From DATFQE01 sp963739085 (GTDB lineage Bacteria > Actinomycetota > Thermoleophilia > Gaiellales > Gaiellaceae), in assembly GCA_963739085.1 (NCBI GenBank), contig CAVTZA010000013.1, positions 186,001 to 250,000 on the forward strand: a DNA stretch of 64,000 nt, given 5' to 3'. This document shows, one piece after another, positions 44,443 to 51,497 of this stretch (within the stretch, counting starts at the first letter, position 1; each line of letters opens with the position of its first letter). The notes under the pieces were generated by a model, which was not told the DNA's origin, searched no databases, and worked only from the letters and a program-made list of their open reading frames with translations. The translations under genes were made by a program, and so were the position numbers.

Positions 44443-45177
44443 GTGCTCGGTGCCGACGCCGTCGGTGCATATGTGTTCGGCTCGGCGGTGCTCGGCGGGC
44501 TGAAGCCGCACAGCGACCTCGACGTCCTCGCGGTCGCTGCCCGGCCGAGCACGCGCGAGGAGAGGCAACGCCTCGTCGACCGCCTGCTGGCGATCTCCGG
44601 GCAGGACGGGCGGCGGCGTCTCGAGCTCACGATCGTGGTGGAGTCAGACGTCAGGCCCTGGCGCTACCCGCCCAGCTTCGACTTCCAGTACGGAGACTGG
44701 CTGCGGCAGGAGTTCGAGCGCGGCGACCTCGAACCGTGGCCGTCGAAGCAGAGCCCGGACCTCGCCACGCTGCTCACGATGGTGCTGCTCGCCGACAGGC
44801 CGCTTCTCGGCCCACCGCCGGCCGCGATCCTCGACCCCGTCCCGCGCGAGGATCTCGTCCGCGCGATGGCCGACGGCCTCGACACGCTCCTGCTCGACGT
44901 CGATACGGACACCGCCAACGTCGTCCTGACGCTCGCCCGCATCTGGACCACGCTCGCCACCGGCGAGATCCGGTCGAAGGACGCAGCCGCGGACTGGGTG
45001 TTGGGCCGACTATCCGAGAAGCATCGGCCGGTTCTTGCACGGGCCCGCGCGATCTACCTCGGCGACGAGGACGACCGATGGGAGGACCTCGGTCCCCAGG
45101 TGCGGGGACTCGCCGACCACGTGGCGGGCGAGATCAGGCGATCCGGGCGGCGCTCTCTGCGGGAGCAGAGCCGCTGA
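44443..45177 (+). CDS. ANT(3'')-like nucleotidyltransferase
   Basis: At least 244 residues. The nucleotidyltransferase core is VGAYVFGSAVLGGLKPHSDLD (GS and DxD metal site), followed by a DUF4111-type helical domain (LTLARIWTTLATGEIRSKDA, DWVLGRLSEKHRPVLARARA). Architecture matches the AadA/ANT(3'') group, which adenylylates aminoglycosides; in chromosomal soil bacteria the true substrate is often unknown. The reading frame is open upstream (QQLDRVVALVRDVLGADA), but the first usable start is GTG 44443, so the natural start may be further left or hidden by an error. It overlaps the cyclase stop by 44 bases. Confidence 0.72.
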   Translation: MLGADAVGAYVFGSAVLGGLKPHSDLDVLAVAARPSTREERQRLVDRLLAISGQDGRRRLELTIVVESDVRPWRYPPSFDFQYGDWLRQEFERGDLEPWPSKQSPDLATLLTMVLLADRPLLGPPPAAILDPVPREDLVRAMADGLDTLLLDVDTDTANVVLTLARIWTTLATGEIRSKDAAADWVLGRLSEKHRPVLARARAIYLGDEDDRWEDLGPQVRGLADHVAGEIRRSGRRSLREQSR

Positions 45178-48088
45178 GGCGCGCAAGGCGCTTGACGAAG
45201 GGCGCGGCCTCGTCAGCGCGGTCTCGATCCTTCAGGAACTCGATCAGCTGACGTAGGGCCTCGGGCTCCGCGGCCCGGAACTGCGTCAACGCCAGCCCCT
45301 CGGCGGCGGCCCGGAGGAGCATCTCGGCGTCCTCGTCGCGCCCCTGTGCCGCCCTCACGATGCCGAGCGCCATCGCCGTCGTCAGCTGCGAGACCGCGTC
45401 CTCGGGACCCACGGTCTGCCGCGCCTCGAGCGCAACCCGCTCGGCCTCGTCGAGCCTGCCGCGCTCCACGAGCACCTGGGCAAGCTTGCGCTGGCTCTCG
45501 CAAAGGCGCCCGCGCTCGCCCAGCGGCTTCAAGATCCGGATCGCCTCGCGGTAGTACCGCTCGGCCTCCTCGTACTCGCCGCGGACCTGGGCGATCCGGC
45601 CCAGGTCGTCGAGCGTCTCGGCCAGACCGGGCGCGTACCCCATCTCGCGGTTGAGCTCGAGCGCCTCGCTGTAGGCAGCCTCGGCCTCGTCGAGGTCGTC
45701 ACTGACCTTCTTGTACGAGCCCAGCGCCTGGAGTGCCTGTGCTCGCGCGCGCACGCTGCCGCTCTCGGCGGCCAGCTCGAGCGCGCGCTCGACCAGCGGG
45801 CGCGCCTTGTCGAGATGCAGCCTGTGCGTGTAGCTGTTCGCCAGCGCCTCCACGGCAGCGGTCTCGAGATCCTTGCGATCCGATTCCTGAGCAACGTGCA
45901 TCGCCTTCTCGAGGAAGTGCTCCGATTCGTCGAGCCTGCCGAGCCAATTGCTGATCAGGGCTCGCACGGCGAACGCCTCGAAGCGCGTGTCCGGGTGCTT
46001 CTTGACGTCCTCGAGAACCGTGAGCGCCTCGTCGATCAGCTCGCGTGCGCGCACCGCGTCGGCGTCGCGATAGAGCGCCAGCTCCGCGAGCGCGGTGAGC
46101 GCGCGGCCGTGGATCTTGCGCTCACCGGCCTCCTCCGCCCCGGTGCACACCGCCTCCATCTCCGGTTGAACCGCCAGGAAGTCGCCGAGGCGGAACGCCG
46201 CCCGGGCCGCGAACCAGCGCCGCTCGAGCGTGGGCCCGAGCTCGACCGCGCGCAGGAGCAGATGCCGGGCGGCGCGGTACGACTCGCGGGCGAGTGCCCG
46301 ACGGCCGGCCTGCTCGAGCACGTCGGCGGCGCGCGCGGCGAGGTCGGCCGGCGGAGCGCCGTCCAGCTCGGCGAGCAGTGCGCTCGCGTGGTCGAGGTGG
46401 TACGCGCGGATTTCGAGCAGCTCGTCCCCCGCCCGCTCGCCGAGCCAGTCGGCGAAACGCAGGTGGTGCTCGGCACGCGAGGACTTCGTTAGGCCGCCGT
46501 AGGCGACCTCGCGGATCAGGACGTGCTTGAAGCGGTAGGCCGTTTCGCCGGTGAGCGTCGAGCGTCCGGGCACGATGAAGTCGCGGAGCAGCAGGTCCTC
46601 GAGCACGCAGTCGACGTCCTCGATGTCCGCGGAGAGGTGCGCGATCGCGCTGGCCCAGAAGGTCCTGCCGATCACAGAGGCGCGCTGCAGCACGGTCCGC
46701 GCCTCGGGCGCGATCCGGTCGATGCGCGCGGCGATCAGCGCCTGGACGGTGTCGGGAATCTGCTCGGCGCCGGTGCCGCCGCGCTCGGCGAGCATCCGCA
46801 CCGTCTCCTCGACGAAGAGCGGGTTGCCTTCGGTCTTCTCGAGCACAGTCCGGCGGACGCTCTCCTCGAGCGGGCCCATCGTTCCTTCCAGGAGCGCGTC
46901 GACGAGCTCCTCGCTCTCCATGGCGCCCAGCGGCTCCAGCTCGATCGCGGTCGCGCGCACGCGGCCGCCGCCCCACCCGGGGCGGACGTCGAGCAGCTCA
47001 GGCCGCGCGAAGCAGATGATCATGAGCGGCGCTCCCCGCACCCAGTCGGCGAGGTGCTCGATCAGCTCGAGGAGCGGCTCCTCGGCCCAGTGGATGTCCT
47101 CGAAGACGAGGACGAGCGGCTGGACGGCTGCCATGAGCTCGGCCCACTCGCGGGCCGCCCAGGCGATCTCCTGCTGGCTCCGTTCGCCGTGGACGGCCTC
47201 GAGGACGCCGCTCGCAAGCCCCAGGAGATCGGCGACCGCCTCGGCCGGGCAGCAATCGCGCAACTTCTCGATCGCGACGTCGATGGGGTCGTCGTCCGCG
47301 ATGTCGGCGCTCGCCTTGACCATCTCACCGAGCGGCCAGTAGGTGATGCTCTCGCCGTAGGGCAGCGCCCGACCGGACAGCACCGTCGCGCCCTCCAGCC
47401 CACCGAAGAACTCCTGGCCGAGCCGCGTCTTGCCGACGCCCGGCTCGCCGTAGACCGTGATCAGGTGCGCTCGCCGGTCCCGGACGGCGCGGCCGAAGGT
47501 GTTCTCCAGCAGCTCGCGCTCCGCGTCGCGGCCGACGAACGGCGCCTCCACGGACTTCCGCGTCCCGCGGCCGTTGACACTGACAGCGGCCCAGGTCCAG
47601 ATCGGCCGCTCGAGGCCGCGTAGCTGGACGGGGCCGAGATCCTCGGTCTCCACCCGGCCAAGGGTCAGCCGGTGGGTGCCAGGCCCGAGCAGGACCTGGC
47701 CCGCCTCGGCTTCCTGCTGGAGCCGGGCGGCGACGTTGACGGCCTCACCGGTGGCGAACGTCGAGTCGGTGCGGTCGGCGACGACCTCGCCGGACTCGAT
47801 GCCGACACGGGCCTGGAAGCCGAGGTCGCTGATCGAGTCGAGCAGGGAGAGCGACGCCCGAACCGCGCGCTCGGCGTCGTCCTCGTGCGCCTGCGGAACG
47901 CCGAACGCGGCCATGACCGCGTCGCCGGCGAACTTCTCGACGGTGCCGCCGTGGGTCTCGATGCAGTGCGAGACGTGCTCGAAGAAGCGGGTGACACGGC
48001 GGCGCACCACCTCCGGATCGGCGCTCGCCACCAGCCCGGTCGAGTCGACCAGGTCCACGAAAACGACAGTCGCAAGCTTGCGCTCCAT
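45134..48088 (-). CDS. Class III nucleotide cyclase-AAA ATPase-TPR regulator
   Basis: 984 residues. N-terminal class III cyclase domain (about 1-165): metal Asp residues in VVFVDLVDSTGL and KFAGDAVMAAFG, and the transition-state Asn/Arg in GEAVNVAARLQQ. Then an AAA/STAND ATPase with Walker A VYGEPGVGKTRLGQEF and Walker B PLVLVFEDIHWAEEP. The C-terminal half (about 560-970) is TPR repeats (RARAQALQALGSYKKVSDDL, YAPGLAETLDDLGRIAQVRG). This is a known actinobacterial layout, presumably a signal-integrating regulator. ATG 48088 is 6 bases after TACACT (48095-48100). Confidence 0.9.
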   Translation of the reverse strand: MERKLATVVFVDLVDSTGLVASADPEVVRRRVTRFFEHVSHCIETHGGTVEKFAGDAVMAAFGVPQAHEDDAERAVRASLSLLDSISDLGFQARVGIESGEVVADRTDSTFATGEAVNVAARLQQEAEAGQVLLGPGTHRLTLGRVETEDLGPVQLRGLERPIWTWAAVSVNGRGTRKSVEAPFVGRDAERELLENTFGRAVRDRRAHLITVYGEPGVGKTRLGQEFFGGLEGATVLSGRALPYGESITYWPLGEMVKASADIADDDPIDVAIEKLRDCCPAEAVADLLGLASGVLEAVHGERSQQEIAWAAREWAELMAAVQPLVLVFEDIHWAEEPLLELIEHLADWVRGAPLMIICFARPELLDVRPGWGGGRVRATAIELEPLGAMESEELVDALLEGTMGPLEESVRRTVLEKTEGNPLFVEETVRMLAERGGTGAEQIPDTVQALIAARIDRIAPEARTVLQRASVIGRTFWASAIAHLSADIEDVDCVLEDLLLRDFIVPGRSTLTGETAYRFKHVLIREVAYGGLTKSSRAEHHLRFADWLGERAGDELLEIRAYHLDHASALLAELDGAPPADLAARAADVLEQAGRRALARESYRAARHLLLRAVELGPTLERRWFAARAAFRLGDFLAVQPEMEAVCTGAEEAGERKIHGRALTALAELALYRDADAVRARELIDEALTVLEDVKKHPDTRFEAFAVRALISNWLGRLDESEHFLEKAMHVAQESDRKDLETAAVEALANSYTHRLHLDKARPLVERALELAAESGSVRARAQALQALGSYKKVSDDLDEAEAAYSEALELNREMGYAPGLAETLDDLGRIAQVRGEYEEAERYYREAIRILKPLGERGRLCESQRKLAQVLVERGRLDEAERVALEARQTVGPEDAVSQLTTAMALGIVRAAQGRDEDAEMLLRAAAEGLALTQFRAAEPEALRQLIEFLKDRDRADEAAPFVKRLARLSGSAPAESAARIA

Positions 48089-48094
48089 CCCTGA

Positions 48095-48100
48095 AGTGTA
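48095..48100 (-). promoter_or_regulatory. -10 box (TACACT) of cyclase gene
   Basis: TACACT on the minus strand, 6 bases before the ATG at 48088. The identical hexamer at the identical distance precedes rel (53778-53783) and the small gene at 32448, which supports a genuine leaderless promoter class. Confidence 0.55.
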
Positions 48101-48155
48101 AGAACGACGCGGACGGCCCGGATCTTCCGGCTGAACTGCCGGGTTCACGCGTCGA

Positions 48156-48827
48156 TCAACCGGGCTGCGCCGCCGCTTCCTCGCCGCGACGAAGACGTCG
48201 GAGCAAGAGCGCGAAGCCGAGGGCCGCGCCGACGCTCGTGATCACGACCGCCGCGATCAGCGCTGACGACGGACCGTCGTCCGGCGGCGGCACGTAGTCG
48301 AGCTTCCCCGTGACAGCGAGCGGACGCGCACCGATGCGCGCGGGAACCCGCCACGCGAAGATCGGATGACTCTCGCCGGGCCGGTCGCGCACGGCGGGCG
48401 GCGCGCCCGCCGCCATCCACTGGATGCGGTGGTCGTGCCACTCCCGCACCGGATGCGAGCTCACGAGCTTCCAGCGCGGCGGAGCCCGCGGGTCCGCGCT
48501 CAGCGGCACGGAGACGCGGGCGAACCGGTCGCGGTTCAGGTACACGGCCGGCGAGTGGAGGTTGTGGAACACACCGTTCGCGCCGATGCGCAGGTAAGGC
48601 TCGCCGTCGTAGCCGAGGACGACGATTTCGGCGCCGCTGCGGTTCTCGAGGCGCAGCCTGTCGTCCCCGCCGACCACGCGGACGGTCAGGCCGGGCACCG
48701 CCGGCCGGATCGCGACCACCTTCGACTTGAAGCCGCGCGTGTACCCCTTGGCCGGATGAGCGTCCGCGGATGGCCCGACCACGAGCGCGACGAACAGGCC
48801 GACGATGACCGCGCGCACGCTCGACAT
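48156..48827 (-). CDS. Secreted protein with C-terminal membrane anchor
   Basis: A 223-residue exported protein. The signal peptide (AVIVGLFVALVVGPSADAHP) is followed by a beta-rich extracellular domain with AIRPAVPGLTVRVVGGDDRL, AEIVVLGYDGEPYLRIGANG and PVREWHDHRIQWM, and a C-terminal helix (ALIAAVVITSVGAALGFALL) with a basic cytoplasmic tail. The repeated ASTYLN-like strand spacing suggests an immunoglobulin-like fold. No family is recognised. The ATG at 48827 begins MSSVRAV; no -10 box at leaderless distance is evident. It is on the same strand as and upstream of the cyclase gene, which starts 67 bases past its stop. Confidence 0.68.
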   Translation of the reverse strand: MSSVRAVIVGLFVALVVGPSADAHPAKGYTRGFKSKVVAIRPAVPGLTVRVVGGDDRLRLENRSGAEIVVLGYDGEPYLRIGANGVFHNLHSPAVYLNRDRFARVSVPLSADPRAPPRWKLVSSHPVREWHDHRIQWMAAGAPPAVRDRPGESHPIFAWRVPARIGARPLAVTGKLDYVPPPDDGPSSALIAAVVITSVGAALGFALLLRRLRRGEEAAAQPG

Positions 48828-48923
48828 GGTGCGCGCGCTGTCGCGCCGGCGCCAGCCCGCGCCTCGTTTCACATGCGTACCACAGGCGCCGCGGCGATCC
48901 GGTTCCCGCATAGCATCCGGAAG

Positions 48924-50264
48924 ATGATCGATACCAAGGTCTTCAAGGCGTACGACATCCGCGGCATCTATCCAGCGGAGCTGGACGAGGAGGGCGCGTA
49001 CGCGATCGGGCGCGCCTACGCCGAGGAGTTCGAGCCCAAGACGATCGCAGTCGGGCGCGACATGCGGCTCTCGTCGCCGGCCATGGCCGCCGCGGCGATC
49101 CGCGGTGCGGCGGACGGCGGAGCAGACGTGCTCGACGTCGGGATGATCGGCACCGAGATGGTCTACTTCGCGGTCGGGTCGGAGGGGCTCGACGGCGGCA
49201 TCGAGGTCACCGCCTCGCACAACCCCAAGGAGTACACAGGGATGAAGATCGTCCGTCGCGGCGCGCTGCCCGTGGGCGGCGACTCGGGGCTCCTCCAGAT
49301 TCGCGACCGTGCGGTGAAGGGGTTCGAGGAGCCCGAGCGGCGCGGCTCGGTGACCGAGCGCGACATCTGGCCGGCGTACGTGGAGCGCGTCCTCTCGTTC
49401 GTGGACGTGGACGAGATCAAGCCGCTCCGCATCGTGATCGACGCCGCCAACGGGATGGCGGGCGTGATGCTGCCGCCGATCCTCGAGCACCTGCCGATCG
49501 ATGCCGTCCCGCACTTCTTCGAGCCCGACGGCAGCTTCCCGAACCACGAGCCCAACCCGCTGCTGCCCGAGAACCGCGAGTTCATCGTGGCGAAGACGCG
49601 CGAGGAGGGTGCGGACTTCGGCGTTGCGTTCGACGGCGACGCCGACCGCTGCTTCTTCGTCGACGACGCCGGCGAGTTCGTGCCCGGCGACTTCGTCACG
49701 ACACTGCTCGCCGAGTCGATCCTGAAGAAGGAGTCGGGCGGCAAGGTGATCTACGACCTGCGCGCCAGCTGGGCGGTGCCCGAGACCGTCGAGCGCGCCG
49801 GCGGCGTCCCGCTGATCAACCGGGTCGGGCACGCGTTCATCAAGCACCGCATGCGCCAGGAGGACGCGGTCTTCGCGGGCGAGGTCTCCGGTCACTACTA
49901 CTTCCGCGACTTCTCGCAGGCCGACTCCGGCGTCGTGCCGTTCCTGCTGATGCTCGAGCTGGTCTCGAAGAGCGGGCGCAAGCTGTCCGAGCTGCTCCGG
50001 CCCTTGCGTGAGCGCTACTTCATCACCGGTGAGCTCAACACGCCCGTTCCGGACGTGGCCGTGAAGCTGCAGGAGCTGAAGGAGCGCTTCGGCGGCGAGG
50101 GTGAGGTCAGCCACCTGGACGGGATCTCCGTGGACGCGAAGGACTGGCACATGAACGTCCGCCCCTCGAACACGGAGCCGCTTCTCCGCCTCAACCTCGA
50201 GGCCCGCTCGCCCGAGCTGATGGAGCGCAAGCGGGACGAGGTGCTCGAGGTCATCCGGTCGTAG
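48924..50264 (+). CDS. Phosphomannomutase/phosphoglucomutase
   Basis: A 446-residue alpha-D-phosphohexomutase interconverting hexose 1- and 6-phosphates for cell-wall precursor or glycan synthesis. The phosphoserine loop is EVTASHNPKEYTGMKI. The Mg2+ loop is AFDGDADRCFFVD. The sugar-specificity loop is GEVSGHYYFRDF, and the phosphate loop RPSNTEPLLRLNLE. GEVSGH is the form seen in dual-specificity PMM/PGM. ATG 48924 is 7 bases after TAGCAT (48911-48916). Monocistronic; the 188 bases after its stop hold the tandem repeat and hairpin described separately. Confidence 0.93.
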   Translation: MIDTKVFKAYDIRGIYPAELDEEGAYAIGRAYAEEFEPKTIAVGRDMRLSSPAMAAAAIRGAADGGADVLDVGMIGTEMVYFAVGSEGLDGGIEVTASHNPKEYTGMKIVRRGALPVGGDSGLLQIRDRAVKGFEEPERRGSVTERDIWPAYVERVLSFVDVDEIKPLRIVIDAANGMAGVMLPPILEHLPIDAVPHFFEPDGSFPNHEPNPLLPENREFIVAKTREEGADFGVAFDGDADRCFFVDDAGEFVPGDFVTTLLAESILKKESGGKVIYDLRASWAVPETVERAGGVPLINRVGHAFIKHRMRQEDAVFAGEVSGHYYFRDFSQADSGVVPFLLMLELVSKSGRKLSELLRPLRERYFITGELNTPVPDVAVKLQELKERFGGEGEVSHLDGISVDAKDWHMNVRPSNTEPLLRLNLEARSPELMERKRDEVLEVIRS

Positions 50265-50281
50265 TTCGCGCCCTCGCCGTC

Positions 50282-50325
50282 AAGGTGGAACGGTTTCGGC
50301 ACGAAGGTGGCACGGTCCCGGCACG
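50282..50325. repeat. 22-bp tandem direct repeat (two units, three mismatches)
   Basis: Units at 50282-50303 and 50304-50325 share AAGGTGG-ACGGT--CGGCACG and differ at three positions. Two full helical turns separate equivalent bases, a spacing suited to two regulator dimers on one DNA face. It lies between the mutase stop (50264) and the thioesterase gene (50453), about 113 bases before the thioesterase -10 box TAGCAT (50438-50443). Confidence 0.55.
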
Positions 50326-50372
50326 GATTGTCCGCTAGCGTCGTCCGCGGGAAGCGGGTGGCGCGCGCTGTT

Positions 50373-50389
50373 CCCCACCCTGGGTGGGG
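50373..50389. terminator. Hairpin CCCCACCC-T-GGGTGGGG
   Basis: A perfect 8-base inverted repeat around a single T. No T tract follows, so it is not a canonical intrinsic terminator. It may still end the mutase transcript, or act as a protein site upstream of the thioesterase gene. Confidence 0.35.
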
Positions 50390-50452
50390 GCCTGGCGTCC
50401 ATTCGGGCCGCGGCCGGCTGGGGCACGTGTCGCCGAGTAGCATCGCCGGCTG

Positions 50453-50914
50453 ATGCTCGAGCTCGGGCACGTCACCGATCGCATGCCGCCCTTCAAGTAC
50501 GCGGCCTACACGCGGGTCGGCTTCTCCGACACCGACGCACAGGGGATCGTGTACTACGGCCGCTACCTGCCTTACTTCGACCTTGCGCGAGTCGAGTACC
50601 ACCGCCACCTCGACCTGCGGCACGTCGGCTCCGGGTACGAGTTCGTAATGCGCGCGTCGTCGGTCGAGTACCACGCGCCTGCCCGCTTCGACGACCTGAT
50701 CGAGGTGTTCGTCCGGGCGGCCCGGATCGGGCGGACGAGCGTCACGTTCGAGAACGCCGCCTACCGCGAGGACGACGTGCTCATGGTCACTGCCTCGCAG
50801 ACGCTCGTGCTCGTCGACCTCGACGAGCGCAAGGCCTGCCCCATCCCGCAGTCGTACATCGACCGGGTGCGGGCATTCGAGGGAGCCGACCTTCAGGTCG
50901 GCGCGAAGGTGTGA
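50453..50914 (+). CDS. Acyl-CoA thioesterase, 4HBT/YbgC hotdog family
   Basis: A 153-residue hotdog-fold thioesterase. YTRVGFSDTDAQGIVYYGRY contains the catalytic Asp of the D-x(2)-G-x-V-(Y/F)-(Y/N) motif. YFDLARVEYHRHLDL and VMRASSVEYHAPARFDDLIE follow, and VLVDLDERKACPIPQSYIDR ends the core. The family hydrolyses acyl-CoA or 4-hydroxybenzoyl-CoA; the substrate is unassigned. ATG 50453 is 9 bases after TAGCAT. Its stop overlaps the GTG of the GAF gene (GTGA), so both are co-translated. Confidence 0.88.
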   Translation: MLELGHVTDRMPPFKYAAYTRVGFSDTDAQGIVYYGRYLPYFDLARVEYHRHLDLRHVGSGYEFVMRASSVEYHAPARFDDLIEVFVRAARIGRTSVTFENAAYREDDVLMVTASQTLVLVDLDERKACPIPQSYIDRVRAFEGADLQVGAKV

Positions 50915-51279
50915 GCACGGACACCTATCGCGGCGCGCTCGATGCCGTCGAGCGGATCCTCAACCGCGGAGGCGACGCCGACGACCTCCTCCGCGCGATC
51001 GTCGCGGTCCTGCACGAACGCATCCCCCACTTCACCTGGGTCGGCATCGCGTTCATGGAGGAGGGCAAGCTCCAGCTGGGGCCCGAGTCCGGCGGCGGGG
51101 ACGGCGAAGAGCTGAGCGCGCTCGTCACTTTCGAGGGCGCGCCCGTCGCGGAGCTCCTCGTCCGCCGCACTGCAACCGCGGACGACGAGCCGTTCCTCCA
51201 GCGCGTCGCGACCCTCGTCTCCCCCTACTGCCTCGTCGGCTGGGACACGCAAGGCGTGCCCTGGTCGGACGTCTCCTGA
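50911..51279 (+). CDS. GAF domain protein
   Basis: A 122-residue stand-alone GAF domain. LDAVERILNRGGDADDLLRA, IPHFTWVGIAFMEEGKLQLG, LSALVTFEGAPVAELLVRRT and FLQRVATLVSPYCLVGWDTQ follow the usual helix-strand order of GAF sensors. The segment HFTWVGIAF resembles the free-methionine sulfoxide reductase (fRMsr) group, but I do not see its three active Cys, so a ligand-sensing or structural role is more likely. Coupled to the thioesterase through a 4-base overlap. Confidence 0.75.
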   Translation: MSTDTYRGALDAVERILNRGGDADDLLRAIVAVLHERIPHFTWVGIAFMEEGKLQLGPESGGGDGEELSALVTFEGAPVAELLVRRTATADDEPFLQRVATLVSPYCLVGWDTQGVPWSDVS

Positions 51280-51398
51280 CGGATCACTCGATCGAGACAT
51301 CACCCTCGAACGGGCGCGGGGTACCGCAAACGGGGGATAGGCAGAACCGCGATACCCGCCTACAACGACAGGTAGGGGGAGGGGCAGCAAGGCTGCGG

Positions 51399-51465
51399 CG
51401 CCCACCCGCTCGAGGACACGGGTGGGCGGCCGCGCCTCAAGTGCGGGGGAAACCATGTTTCCCCC
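51399..51465. terminator. Two strong hairpins between convergent GAF and rel genes
   Basis: Hairpin 1 has 10-base arms CGCCCACCCG (51399-51408) and CGGGTGGGCG (51419-51428). Hairpin 2 has 9-base arms GGGGGAAAC (51445-51453) and GTTTCCCCC (51457-51465) around CAT, followed by the pyrimidine-rich stretch CCCCCTTCTTCT. Together they probably stop transcription from both sides. The remainder of the 218-base gap shows nothing else recognisable. Confidence 0.55.
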
Positions 51466-51497
51466 ACAGACCCCCTTCTTCTAGGTTCTTCTGAACG

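Noticed and set aside
44443..45177. Nucleotidyltransferase as an acquired aminoglycoside-resistance gene
   Set aside because: There is no mobile element, base composition matches the neighbours, and chromosomal members of this family often have unrelated or unknown substrates.
51280..51497. Possible RNase P RNA, tmRNA or other structured RNA in the GAF-rel gap
   Set aside because: The hairpins are simple inverted repeats; there is no CCA end, tRNA-like fold, or conserved RNase P core, and the gap is too short for either.
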